Shown here piece after piece: positions 1-7,228 of a DNA stretch of 11,555 nucleotides (positions are counted from its first letter, which is position 1; each line of letters starts with the position of its first letter). The DNA lies in assembly GCA_913041025.1 (NCBI GenBank), contig CAJWGQ010000088.1, forward strand, positions 1 to 11,555. The letters run 5' to 3'. Both the position numbers and the translations under genes were made by a program. The notes under the pieces were generated by a model that made no database searches, was not told where the DNA came from, and saw only the letters and a program-made list of their open reading frames with translations. The DNA is from an uncultured Gammaproteobacteria bacterium. GTDB taxonomy: Bacteria; Pseudomonadota; Gammaproteobacteria; Pseudomonadales; Azotimanducaceae_A.

Positions 1-57
1 GGACAATTGGTCGACGCAATTTCTTCTAGCGACAAATACATCGAATTTGCAGCATGA
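1..57 (+). CDS. tusD: TusD/DsrE-like sulfurtransferase subunit, C-terminal end only (5' truncated)
   Basis: Only the last 18 residues and a TGA stop are present; the gene begins before the window. The tail (GQLVDAISSSDKYIEFAA) resembles the C-terminus of E. coli TusD, which ends in a similar short strand (ALAEASLTCDRVVQF from memory). TusD is the subunit of the TusBCD heterohexamer that accepts persulfide sulfur from TusA and passes it to TusE for 2-thiouridine formation on tRNA. The sulfur-carrying cysteine would lie upstream and cannot be checked. The stop overlaps the tusC start as ATGA at 54-57, so translation is probably coupled. The identity rests mostly on the tusC-tusB-tusE genes that follow. 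Confidence 0.8.
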   Translation, partial: GQLVDAISSSDKYIEFAA

Positions 58-416
58 AAAACATACTCTACATCATCTCAAAAGCCCCTTATTCTGGTAG
101 TCAGAGTTTCGAGCTCATTGATAGCGCAATGGTAAGCGCTATTTTTGAACACAATGTAAGTGTTTTGTTCAGGGCAGAGGGAGTCTGGAGCCTGCTCAAC
201 GATCAGGATGGCGAACTAGTGAACTCCAAAACCTACTCTAAAGTCCTCGCCGCGCTTCCCACCTACGACATAGACAACCTTTATTTTTGCGAGGACTCAA
301 TAAACCAAAGACGGATAAGTCGAGATCAAATCGATATTCCTGTGAAATCGTTGTCCATAAATGAACAGCAACAGTTAATAGCAGGTCAGGACATTGTAAT
401 GGCAGGCCCAAATTGA
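54..416 (+). CDS. tusC: TusC/DsrF-like sulfur relay protein
   Basis: This 120-residue protein has the usual TusC length of about 119. It opens with the strand KNILYIISKAPYSG, carries the family's FRAEGVWSLL segment around residues 39-48, and has YDIDNLYFCED around 71-81. Cys79 aligns with the cysteine of E. coli TusC. TusC has a DsrE-like fold and is a structural partner in the TusBCD complex, which moves sulfur to TusE and then MnmA for s2U34 on Lys, Glu and Gln tRNAs in the cytoplasm. The ATG overlaps the tusD stop by four bases. The TGA stop (414-416) overlaps the tusB TTG start. The tight overlaps imply a single translationally coupled operon with stoichiometric subunits. Confidence 0.9.
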   Translation: MKNILYIISKAPYSGSQSFELIDSAMVSAIFEHNVSVLFRAEGVWSLLNDQDGELVNSKTYSKVLAALPTYDIDNLYFCEDSINQRRISRDQIDIPVKSLSINEQQQLIAGQDIVMAGPN

Positions 417-682
417 GCGCCTTGCATTTGATCTTTAGTCCACAGGGGCTCGCTTCTTGCGAACTACTAAAAACCGACCAAGACAAAGTTATATTGTTAG
501 GAGATGGCGTGTATTGTGCGATTGGAGCTCCATCAGCTGATAAATCCTTTCAATTCCATATTCTCAAAGATGATTTCGACGCAAGGGGCTTAAAAGCACA
601 AAAAAGTTTGCGCTTCATTTCTTATGATCAAATGGTGGATTTGTGCGTCCAAAACACGCCAATTGTGAGTTGGCATGATTGA
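413..682 (+). CDS. tusB: TusB/DsrH-like sulfur relay protein
   Basis: This 89-residue protein has the usual TusB size (about 95). It shows the family landmarks: an N-terminal LHLIFSP strand, the LLGDGVY turn at residues 28-34, DFDARGL at 54-60 and a C-terminal SWHD close to the terminal tryptophan of E. coli TusB. It is the third subunit of the TusBCD complex. The start is a TTG at 413-415, sharing TTGA with the tusC stop. No in-frame ATG gives a sensible N-terminus, and an AGG at 404-406 may serve as a weak ribosome binding site. The 3' end overlaps tusE by eight bases. The overall family call is firm because of the gene order; sequence similarity in this family is low. Confidence 0.87.
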   Translation: MSALHLIFSPQGLASCELLKTDQDKVILLGDGVYCAIGAPSADKSFQFHILKDDFDARGLKAQKSLRFISYDQMVDLCVQNTPIVSWHD

Positions 683-989
683 TATCGAACTAAATAACGA
701 AGGGCACCTGGTCAAGTACTCTACCTGGAACAAATCGGTTGCCGAAGAATTAGCAAACAGCGAAGGCATCACTCTCACAGCTAACCACTGGGAAATCATT
801 TATCTAATTCAAGAATTTTACAAAGAAACAGAAACTGTGCCCGAGAGCCGACCTTTGTCGAATTTAATCTCCACAAAACTCGATAAAGAAAAGTCTAGGA
901 GCATTTATCTCATGAGACTTTTCGGCGGGACTCCCGCCAAGGTGATCGCAAAAATAGCCGGCCTACCAAAGCCTACAAATTGTATTTAG
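675..989 (+). CDS. tusE: TusE/DsrC-family sulfur carrier protein
   Basis: This 104-residue protein matches TusE closely: NEGITL.ANHWEII at residues 28-42, the FYKE helix at 48-51 and the C-terminal arm GLPKPTNCI. Cys103, next to last, is the persulfide carrier that accepts sulfur from TusBCD and hands it to MnmA. The second cysteine about ten residues upstream that marks dissimilatory DsrC proteins is absent; the equivalent segment reads PAKVIAKIAG. This is therefore a tRNA-thiolation TusE, not a sulfite-reductase partner. The ATG lies inside the end of tusB. The gene ends 15 bases before the converging serS stop, and I see no hairpin terminator in that gap. Confidence 0.93.
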   Translation: MIDIELNNEGHLVKYSTWNKSVAEELANSEGITLTANHWEIIYLIQEFYKETETVPESRPLSNLISTKLDKEKSRSIYLMRLFGGTPAKVIAKIAGLPKPTNCI

Positions 990-1004
990 CGCTCTGAAGA
1001 GGCC

Positions 1005-2282
1005 TCACCCAAGCTCCAGAAGCGAAACTCCATTGAGATATGGTCTCAACACAGAAGGAATTTGAATATTCCCCTCGGCATCTTGATAATTTTCGAGAAC
1101 CGCAACGAGCGTTCTACCGACGGCAAGGCCAGAGCCATTAAGCGTATGAACTAATTCCACTTTACCGCTATTTTCATTTCTGAACCTTGCTTGCATTCGT
1201 CTTGCTTGAAAATCCAAGAAATTTGAACAAGATGAGATCTCTCGGTACTGAGCCTGCCCAGGCAGCCAAACCTCTAAATCAATAGTCTTAGCAGACGAGA
1301 ACCCTAGATCCCCACCGCAAAGTACCACCGACCTGTAAGGTAGGTTTAATTTCTCCAAAACAGATTCTGCATGACCGGTTAGTTCTTCAAGCGCATTCCA
1401 GGAATCATCTGGGTGAACTAACTGAACCAGCTCAACCTTCTCAAACTGATGCTGCCTTATCATCCCGCGTGTATCTTTACCATAACTGCCGGCTTCACTT
1501 CTAAAGCAAGGCGTGTGGCATACATGCTTTATTGGCAAAACAGATTCCTCAAGAATTTCGTCTTTATACATGTTCGTAACAGGCACTTCAGCGGTCGATG
1601 TCAAATAGCTTGCTTGATCTCCCTCTATTCGAAATAGATCTTCCTCGAACTTTGGAAGTTGACCAGTCCCAAACAAACTATCTGAGTTGACAATGTAAGG
1701 AACATACACTTCTTCATAGCCATTATTCTGAGAATGTTCGTCAAGCATAAATTGTGTCAAAGCTCTATGAAGGCCCGCTAGTTTGCCTCGCATCACAACA
1801 TAACGAGAACCCGTGATTTTTGCCGCTCTCTCAAAATCCAACTCGCCAGCTGAAGTCAAATCAACGTGATCCTTTGGTTCAAAATCAAATTGCCGTGGCT
1901 CACCAAAACGTTTGATTTCCTTGTTGCTGAGTTCATTTTCTCCCTCGGGAACCGACTCATCGGGAGCATTCGGAATTCCATGAAGTATTGAGTCAAATTT
2001 TTCCCGTACAGCGGCTAATGTTGTTTTCGCCCTTTCCAAACGATCACCGAGATCGCCGACTTCCTTTATCAAACCATCGACGTCCTCTCCTTTGGACTTG
2101 GCCTGCCCTATCGATTTCGACTTAACGTTTCGCTCATTTTGAAGACTCTCGGCTTCTTCTTGAGCTTGACGCCTTTCGTTATCCAAAGACAAGAATTCGT
2201 TCACATCTAACGAATAACCTTTTATTGCGAGTCTGTCACGCATGACCTCTGGGTTTGATCTAAGCAATTTAATATCTAACAT
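1005..2282 (-). CDS. serS: Serine--tRNA ligase
   Basis: This 425-residue enzyme has normal bacterial SerRS length. It charges tRNA-Ser (and tRNA-Sec where present) with serine using ATP. The N-terminal half (about 30-100) is the charged antiparallel coiled-coil arm that grips the long variable arm of tRNA-Ser. The class II catalytic core follows: TSTAEVP at 228-234, motif 2 around 259-284 ([15 protein letters not shown], then QFEKVE) and motif 3 at about 382-397 ([16 protein letters not shown]). The start is the ATG in [12 protein letters not shown], the classic SerRS N-terminus. No strong Shine-Dalgarno sequence is visible in front of it, only an AT-rich palindrome. It lies downstream of lolA in the same direction but has a good promoter-like sequence of its own. 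In E. coli, rarA separates lolA from serS; here it is missing. Confidence 0.98.
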   Translation of the reverse strand: MLDIKLLRSNPEVMRDRLAIKGYSLDVNEFLSLDNERRQAQEEAESLQNERNVKSKSIGQAKSKGEDVDGLIKEVGDLGDRLERAKTTLAAVREKFDSILHGIPNAPDESVPEGENELSNKEIKRFGEPRQFDFEPKDHVDLTSAGELDFERAAKITGSRYVVMRGKLAGLHRALTQFMLDEHSQNNGYEEVYVPYIVNSDSLFGTGQLPKFEEDLFRIEGDQASYLTSTAEVPVTNMYKDEILEESVLPIKHVCHTPCFRSEAGSYGKDTRGMIRQHQFEKVELVQLVHPDDSWNALEELTGHAESVLEKLNLPYRSVVLCGGDLGFSSAKTIDLEVWLPGQAQYREISSCSNFLDFQARRMQARFRNENSGKVELVHTLNGSGLAVGRTLVAVLENYQDAEGNIQIPSVLRPYLNGVSLLELG

Positions 2283-2292
2283 CTAGCGACTT

Positions 2293-2308
2293 TTAATAAA
2301 TTTATTAA
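2293..2308. repeat. Perfect 16-bp AT-only palindrome upstream of serS
   Basis: TTAATAAATTTATTAA is a perfect palindrome ending 10 bases before the serS start codon and lying inside its predicted 5' leader. As RNA it would give at most a weak A-U hairpin. It could instead be a protein binding site or simply an unstructured AT-rich leader that helps ribosome access. The symmetry is directly visible; any function is inferred. Confidence 0.5.
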
Positions 2309-2354
2309 TAGAAATCTCAAACATGAAAACTCTCGGTTGTGGGCGCTTCAAACT

Positions 2355-2382
2355 ATTATAAATCAGGTATCTCTATTGTCCT
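2355..2382 (-). promoter_or_regulatory. Sigma-70-type promoter for serS
   Basis: Reading the minus strand, a perfect TATAAT (-10, at 2360-2355) is preceded after 16 bases by AGGACA (2382-2377), which matches four of six positions of TTGACA. A start site near 2348 would give a leader of roughly 65 bases for serS. This is the best promoter match I found in the window. It lies in the 132-base gap after lolA, so serS can be transcribed without ftsK-lolA. The match is by eye; no transcription data were available. Confidence 0.6.
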
Positions 2383-2414
2383 CTGATTTGGATATCTGAG
2401 AACTCTCTCTATAC

Positions 2415-3038
2415 CTAGCCTTCGACGATATCAGTCCCTTCAGGAACTGAGATCTCAAATATCGAATCCTCGCGCTCAAGTTTTTTAAAATTCGACAGAT
2501 TGATCTCCGTCACCTCGCCCGAAAGCCCAACCACTTTAATAGTTTGTAACTGCCCCTTAAAGGTTTTAATTTCGATTTTCGAAAACAAAACCTGCTCTGA
2601 TATCGGAGATAATGAAAACAGGTCAGCTCCGGTTGAATCAACTTCATCTTTTTCAACGATGAAATTCCCAAACTCGATGTTTCGGCTGCGTAGCATGTGC
2701 AAAGGCACATTACCTAATTCATCCTTTATATCTTTGATTATCAATTGCTCAAGATCAGGGTCATATATCTTGAGCTCATTATCTACCAACATAATTGTTT
2801 GATAGTAAGGATCGTTAGTGCGCCACTCTATCGATGGCTTGGATACGCGCCCTTTACCAGAGCTCACCTCTATTGAATTTCCATAGCGATCTCGAACATC
2901 CTGAACAAAATCCACTTCTATCTGATCAAAATTCAGGAGTGCCTCGACAAGATCAGATTCTGAGGCTAGGGTTGGTGCCGAGAAACTGGCGAGCGCAGCG
3001 CTAATCGCGATTAGGAACGAGAACTTCACGGCTACCAT
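2415..3038 (-). CDS. lolA: Outer-membrane lipoprotein carrier protein LolA
   Basis: This 207-residue protein (usual mature size about 180-185) is the periplasmic chaperone that takes lipoproteins from LolCDE at the inner membrane to LolB at the outer membrane. It has a typical signal peptide: Lys5, a hydrophobic stretch at 6-22 and a likely cleavage after TLA (residue 25). The mature part shows LolA features: [11 protein letters not shown] (44-54), [14 protein letters not shown] (59-72), YYQTI (78-82) and the signature YDPDLEQ (92-98). The start ATG lies inside the last codons of ftsK, giving a 38-base overlap. No clear ribosome binding site precedes it, so coupling to ftsK translation is likely. 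A GTG three codons downstream is a possible alternative start. ftsK-lolA is a conserved gene pair in gammaproteobacteria. Confidence 0.94.
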   Translation of the reverse strand: MVAVKFSFLIAISAALASFSAPTLASESDLVEALLNFDQIEVDFVQDVRDRYGNSIEVSSGKGRVSKPSIEWRTNDPYYQTIMLVDNELKIYDPDLEQLIIKDIKDELGNVPLHMLRSRNIEFGNFIVEKDEVDSTGADLFSLSPISEQVLFSKIEIKTFKGQLQTIKVVGLSGEVTEINLSNFKKLEREDSIFEISVPEGTDIVEG

Positions 3039-5310
3039 TTGAGTTCATATTAGAGACAACACCGGCCAATTCCATCGACTCGACAAGTCTAGCCGCTCGG
3101 TTATATCCAATCCTGAGCTTCCTTTGTACCGACGAGATTGATGCCCGGCGACTCTCGATGACAAACTGCACCGCTTCATCATAAAGCTCGTCGTTTTGCT
3201 CTGCATCATCATCACTTTCTATTTGCACGAAAGAGTCTTCCTGGCTTAACGGAGAGAGAATTTCTTCTTGATAATCCGGAGCACCTCGTGATTTCCAGTC
3301 TTCAACGACTCGCTTTACTTCGTCATCAGCAACAAAGGCTCCGTGAACTCTCTGGGGCAAAGCCGTTCCCGGCGGCAAATACAACATGTCACCGTGTCCC
3401 AAAAGCTGCTCTGCTCCTCCCTGATCAAGTATGGTCCTCGAATCCACCTTTGAAGAAACCTGGAAGCTAATTCTGCTGGGTATGTTGGCCTTGATTAATC
3501 CAGTAATGACATCAACAGAAGGTCGCTGAGTTGCGAGCACTAAATGGATCCCAGCCGCTCTGGCCTTTTGAGCAATCCTGGCGATCAGCTGTTCTACCTT
3601 TTTACCTACCATCATCATCATGTCAGCGAATTCATCTATGACCACGACGATCACGGGTAAAGTCTCAAGATCTGGAGCCTCAATCTCAGTCTCCTCTCCT
3701 CCCAAAAACAACGGATCTTTGATTGGATTTCCTTTCTCTGTCGAATCTTTGACTTGGCGATTAAATCCTGCCAGGTTCCTCACACCCAAGGCTGCCATCA
3801 GGCGGTATCGTCTCTCCATTTCCGCCACGCACCAATTAAGCGCATGCGCAGCTTCTTTCATATCAGTAACGACGGGAGACAATAAGTGCGGAATGCCTTC
3901 ATAGATAGATAACTCAAGCATTTTGGGGTCGACTAAGATCAACCGTACCTGATCAGGAGTGGACTTGAGCAAAATACTGAGCAACATTGCATTCACTCCC
4001 ACAGACTTACCAGAGCCAGTGGTACCTGCAATCAAAAGATGAGGCATCTTGGCCAAGTCGGCCACTATGGTTTCTCCAGAGATATCTTTTCCTAGAACGA
4101 GCGTCAAATCCGACGCAGATTCCTGAAAAGCAGCCGAATTGATAGCTTCTTTTAAATGCACCATTTCTCGATGTTCATTAGGTATTTCGATTCCAACAAC
4201 CGGTTTACCTGGGATAACCTCGACTATCCGAACGCTTATGACGGCCATAGAACGAGCGAGATCTTTAGCTAGAGAACTGATTCTTTGTACTTTTACTCCT
4301 GCAGCAGGTTGTAACTCAAAGCGAGTCACCACAGGGCCCGGGAGAACTGACACGACTTCCGCCTCCACTCCAAAATCCTGAAGCTTTAATTCAAGGAGTC
4401 TCGACATAGCCTCCAAAGAATCTTTCGAGAAACCGAGCCCCTCTATAGATACTGTATTATCCAGAAGATCCGTGTCAGGGAGTTCTTTGACAGATTTAGT
4501 GTCAAACAACCTCTTTTGGCTAGTCTTCGAAGGACTTTTCTTTTTCCCTTTCACCTCAACGATTTCAGGTGCCGAAGAAGTCCCAACATTCGCCTGCATT
4601 TTTTCTAAAGCTTTCTGCCTCTTCATGACGATTGATTTTGTCGATTTTCTTTGCCTCAGCTTTTCCATCCACTTGTCACGAAAGGGGTAGTATTTATCGT
4701 CCCGCAAACGAATGAATAAATCAGCGATCAAATAAAGTGCTTGCCCGGTCTTCTCGGCAATTATCACCCAGGAAAAACCGCTCACCGTTTGAACACTCAG
4801 AAAAAAACCGGCAAACGAAAGAATGGAAAGCCCAACAACACCAAAAACCTCTATTCCTATGGGAACCAGAAGTTGTCCAAGAATCCCTCCAGCCCCTTCC
4901 TTCAGACTCGCTTCAAGATGCTCAAAATGGAGCTCCATTATCACTGCCACGCATAAGAATAAAACGACCACACCGCTTAATCGAATCAACAAAAGCCATG
5001 GGTGGGTACTAAAGTTCTTTGCGGAAAACACGCGATAGCCTAACCACATCAAGCCGAAAGGCACCAGATATGCGGTCCAGCCGACTAAAAACAGTAAGAT
5101 ATCTGCTGCATAAGAACCACTAACACCCATCCAATTAGAAACAATTGCGTCTGCACTGCTATAGGTAAATGCGGGATCTTCAGATGAATAAGAAAAAATA
5201 GACAATGCAAATAGAATCGCGGAAAGAAAAATAAGAGCACTACAAATCTCTCTAAAAGGGAGCTTGTTTAAAACTTCAAAATTTGCAGGTTGTTTATCTG
5301 TCGCAGGCAA
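3001..5310 (-). CDS. ftsK: DNA translocase FtsK
   Basis: This 769-residue protein couples cell division to chromosome segregation: a hexameric motor at the septum pumps DNA towards dif and activates XerCD. The N-terminal domain has about four membrane segments (near 22-42, 68-91, 107-127 and 145-173). A short basic linker follows (about 204-275), much shorter than in the 1329-residue E. coli protein but normal for Pseudomonas-like FtsK. The motor carries Walker A GTTGSGKS (429-436), LILVDPK (457-463) and Walker B VVVIDE (555-560). The gamma winged-helix domain that reads KOPS sequences covers about 706-768. The start is a TTG at 5310-5308; an in-frame TAA lies at 5346-5344 with no ATG or GTG between, and the first membrane helix follows soon after. 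No strong ribosome binding site is visible. Confidence 0.96.
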   Translation of the reverse strand: MPATDKQPANFEVLNKLPFREICSALIFLSAILFALSIFSYSSEDPAFTYSSADAIVSNWMGVSGSYAADILLFLVGWTAYLVPFGLMWLGYRVFSAKNFSTHPWLLLIRLSGVVVLFLCVAVIMELHFEHLEASLKEGAGGILGQLLVPIGIEVFGVVGLSILSFAGFFLSVQTVSGFSWVIIAEKTGQALYLIADLFIRLRDDKYYPFRDKWMEKLRQRKSTKSIVMKRQKALEKMQANVGTSSAPEIVEVKGKKKSPSKTSQKRLFDTKSVKELPDTDLLDNTVSIEGLGFSKDSLEAMSRLLELKLQDFGVEAEVVSVLPGPVVTRFELQPAAGVKVQRISSLAKDLARSMAVISVRIVEVIPGKPVVGIEIPNEHREMVHLKEAINSAAFQESASDLTLVLGKDISGETIVADLAKMPHLLIAGTTGSGKSVGVNAMLLSILLKSTPDQVRLILVDPKMLELSIYEGIPHLLSPVVTDMKEAAHALNWCVAEMERRYRLMAALGVRNLAGFNRQVKDSTEKGNPIKDPLFLGGEETEIEAPDLETLPVIVVVIDEFADMMMMVGKKVEQLIARIAQKARAAGIHLVLATQRPSVDVITGLIKANIPSRISFQVSSKVDSRTILDQGGAEQLLGHGDMLYLPPGTALPQRVHGAFVADDEVKRVVEDWKSRGAPDYQEEILSPLSQEDSFVQIESDDDAEQNDELYDEAVQFVIESRRASISSVQRKLRIGYNRAARLVESMELAGVVSNMNSNGSREVLVPNRD

Positions 5311-5367
5311 GTGACTAAGACGAGAAAAAGTAGTTGAAGGGCTTTAACATGACATGTGATCCTGCAA

Positions 5368-5395
5368 TCAATACGCTTCACACGCATATGGTCAA
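5368..5395 (-). promoter_or_regulatory. Weak candidate promoter for ftsK in the ftsK-aat divergent spacer
   Basis: On the minus strand TTGACC (5395-5390) matches five of six positions of the -35 consensus. After 16 bases comes TATTGA (5373-5368), which matches only three of six -10 positions. It is correctly placed to give a leader of about 50 bases before the TTG start. The 209-base spacer 5311-5519 must hold promoters for both ftsK and aat, but I could not find a convincing pair on the plus strand. Treat this as tentative. Confidence 0.25.
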
Positions 5396-5519
5396 CTCTT
5401 TGGGCGTTAAACTCAAGTAAAGATTGTACCTACTAGTTCAAAATTATATGGTGGATTTTCACGCTTATAGAGCTTCTCGAAAGAACTTGAGGGCCGCCAG
5501 GAAAAAATTCTGCTCAAAT

Positions 5520-6218
5520 ATGAACACAATTAGTTTGTTGCCAAAAGGAAAGCCGATATTTCCTGAATGTGAACTTGCTCTTCAAGAACCAAACGGATTA
5601 CTCGCCGCAGGAGGCATGCTAAATGTCGAATGGTTAGTAGAGGCCTATACCAAAGGAATATTCCCTTGGTTTAATTCCGACGACGAGGAGATTCTTTGGT
5701 GGAGTCCTTCTCAAAGAGCCATTCTTTATCCAGGAGAAATGCACGTCAGTCGAAGCTTAAGGAAACTACTCAAAAAAGATTTATTCGACGTTGCATACGA
5801 TAACGACTTTAAAGGAGTAATGGAAAATTGCAGCCGAAGGAACGATAGATCCGAAGGCACTTGGATCACAGAGTCTATGAAAAATGCCTACAACGATATG
5901 TATTTAGCGGGACTGGCTCACTCTGTTGAAATAACTCTTGAAGGAAGGCTCGTCGGGGGCATTTATGGAATTTCGCTAGGTTCTATGTTCTTCGGGGAAT
6001 CCATGTTCTCTAGAGTCGACAATGCATCAAAAGTTGCTTTGTATTATCTACAAAAAAAACTCTACAAATGGAGATTCACGCTGATAGATTGCCAAATCAT
6101 GAATCCTCATTTGCAATCTCTTGGTGCTATAAATATTTCTAGAGAAGAGTTTGCCGATTTGCTTAAATCAAATAATCAGCAACAAACTAGAGCGGGCAGC
6201 TGGGCTGACACGGTCTAA
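5520..6218 (+). CDS. aat: Leucyl/phenylalanyl-tRNA--protein transferase
   Basis: This 232-residue enzyme (E. coli Aat is 234) moves Leu or Phe from tRNA to proteins with N-terminal Lys or Arg, creating N-degrons for ClpS-ClpAP. Family motifs run in order: EPNGLLAAGG (23-32), GIFPWF (46-51), WWSP (60-63), GTWIT (113-117), GESMFS (159-164) and the catalytic-site DCQ (190-192). I chose the ATG at 5520 because the protein then begins like other Aat proteins, about 22 residues before EPNGLL. AGGA at 5499-5502 is rather far upstream for a ribosome binding site. The frame stays open upstream to an ATG at 5448 and a TTG at 5424, which would add a basic extension of 24 or 32 residues. In E. coli, aat also neighbours infA. 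bpt follows immediately in the same frame. Confidence 0.95.
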   Translation: MNTISLLPKGKPIFPECELALQEPNGLLAAGGMLNVEWLVEAYTKGIFPWFNSDDEEILWWSPSQRAILYPGEMHVSRSLRKLLKKDLFDVAYDNDFKGVMENCSRRNDRSEGTWITESMKNAYNDMYLAGLAHSVEITLEGRLVGGIYGISLGSMFFGESMFSRVDNASKVALYYLQKKLYKWRFTLIDCQIMNPHLQSLGAINISREEFADLLKSNNQQQTRAGSWADTV

Positions 6219-6230
6219 GGAATAAAACTG
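6216..6230 (+). promoter_or_regulatory. Ribosome binding site and CTG start codon of bpt
   Basis: TAAGGA at 6216-6221 is a good Shine-Dalgarno sequence and contains the aat stop codon. Six bases later comes CTG (6228-6230), in frame with bpt. No ATG, GTG or TTG occurs between the aat stop and the TTG at 6282, and starting at 6282 would cut off a conserved part of the protein. The spacing therefore supports initiation at CTG, a rare bacterial start codon. ATA at 6222 is another non-standard possibility but is too close to the ribosome binding site. Confidence 0.6.
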
Positions 6231-6950
6231 GAATCTCAAAATACCAACCAGGAAGACCAATTTTTTCTCACTCCGCAGCATTTGTGTTCCTATTTAAATC
6301 GTTCTGATGCTCAAACACTCTTTTACGATCCAAGAATTATAGTTAGCGAAAGCACCTATGAGCGCCTGACTAAGAACGGATTCCGAAGAAGCGGTGGCCA
6401 TTTATATAGGCCACATTGCAGACAATGCAACGGATGCGTGCCCACTAGAATACCGGTTGCAAATTTTCCTCTCAAGAGAAGCCATCGCAGGGTAATCAAT
6501 AAAAACAAGGACTTAACAATAAATATCGAAGAAGCAAGCTTTAATTCTCGATTTTATGATTTGTATCAGCGCTATATTAACGTTAAGCATGCTGATGGGG
6601 ATATGTTCCCCCCCAGTATCGATCAGTACAAAACTTTTTTATTGAGTCCGTGGGCAGACAGTTTTTTTATAGCTTCGTACTTGGGAAAAAAACTAATTAG
6701 TGTTGCCGTCACCGATAAGCAAAAAGAGGGCCTTTCGGCCATCTACACATTTTACGATCCATCTGAGTCTCGAAGAAGCTTAGGAACATTTAACATACTC
6801 AATCAGGTCCAAACAGCATCTGAGTTAGGCTTAGAATACTTATACCTAGGTTACTGGATTGCCAATAACGAGAAAATGCACTACAAAATCAACTTCAAAC
6901 CACTAGAACTCTTCATTAATTCCCAGTGGACAAAAATAGGTTCTACCTAG
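6228..6950 (+). CDS. bpt: Aspartate/glutamate leucyltransferase Bpt (ATE family)
   Basis: This protein transfers Leu from Leu-tRNA to N-terminal Asp or Glu, making N-degrons for ClpS-ClpAP. With the CTG start it has 240 residues, close to the family's usual 235-245. Conserved features, numbered from CTG, are FFLTPQHLCSYL (12-23, Cys20), the cysteine cluster HCRQCNGC (63-70; Cys64, Cys67, Cys70), GFRRSGG (51-57), AVTD (about 162-165), FYDPSES (about 177-183) and YLYLGYWI near the C-terminus. Starting at the TTG at 6282 would remove residues before Cys20 that family members keep. Many genomes label this family as arginyltransferase (ate), but bacterial members of this type use leucine, as shown for Vibrio Bpt. 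Only one stop codon separates it in frame from aat. Confidence 0.92.
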   Translation: MESQNTNQEDQFFLTPQHLCSYLNRSDAQTLFYDPRIIVSESTYERLTKNGFRRSGGHLYRPHCRQCNGCVPTRIPVANFPLKRSHRRVINKNKDLTINIEEASFNSRFYDLYQRYINVKHADGDMFPPSIDQYKTFLLSPWADSFFIASYLGKKLISVAVTDKQKEGLSAIYTFYDPSESRRSLGTFNILNQVQTASELGLEYLYLGYWIANNEKMHYKINFKPLELFINSQWTKIGST

Positions 6951-6953
6951 GAG

Positions 6954-6984
6954 TTTTGCCTTTAACTTAGTCATGCGGCAAAAT
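6954..6984 (+). promoter_or_regulatory. Candidate infA promoter overlapping a 7-bp inverted repeat
   Basis: TTGCCT (6956-6961, four of six -35 matches) is followed after 17 bases by CAAAAT (6979-6984, four of six -10 matches). The arms TTTTGCC (6954-6960) and GGCAAAA (6977-6983) form a 7-bp inverted repeat with a 16-base loop that covers both elements. It sits in the 62-base gap between bpt and infA. The hairpin has no following T-run typical of a terminator. A GGAAG ribosome binding site at 7005-7009 precedes the infA ATG. Confidence 0.35.
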
Positions 6985-7012
6985 ACCCTCTTTCTACCAG
7001 CATCGGAAGTTA

Positions 7013-7228
7013 ATGGCTAAAGAAGAACAAATTGAAATGGACGGCACGGTTGTTGACACGTTGCCAAACACCACTTTTCGCGTTGAGCTCGAAAACGGAC
7101 ATATAGTTACCGCTCACATCTCTGGCAAAATGAGAAAAAATTACATCAGGATTCTTACGGGTGATCAGGTGAAAGTTGAGCTCACACCCTACGATCTCAG
7201 CAAGGGCAGGATAACCTTCAGAAACTAG
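7013..7228 (+). CDS. infA: Translation initiation factor IF-1
   Basis: This 71-residue protein is nearly identical to E. coli IF-1 (72 residues) from start to end, including the stretches [20 protein letters not shown] and [18 protein letters not shown]. It is a single OB-fold (S1-type) domain that binds the 30S A site and works with IF-2 and IF-3 in start-codon selection. The start is an ATG with GGAAG just upstream. The gene lies after aat-bpt and converges on clpA, as in E. coli. In E. coli a serine tRNA gene (serW) sits between infA and clpA; here the two stop codons overlap and there is no room for it. Confidence 0.99.
   Translation: MAKEEQIEMDGTVVDTLPNTTFRVELENGHIVTAHISGKMRKNYIRILTGDQVKVELTPYDLSKGRITFRN

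Noticed and set aside
238..486. An 82-codon minus-strand open frame across tusC and tusB
   Set aside because: It is antisense to two well-supported genes and resembles no family I know.
3288..5038. Several plus-strand open frames of 60-94 codons inside ftsK
   Set aside because: All lie antisense to FtsK coding sequence with intact domains, overlap one another, and have no supporting signals.
5424..5452. Possible aat promoter TTGTAC - 17 bases - TATGGT
   Set aside because: The -35 matches only three of six positions and the -10 four of six; such pairs arise often by chance in AT-rich DNA.
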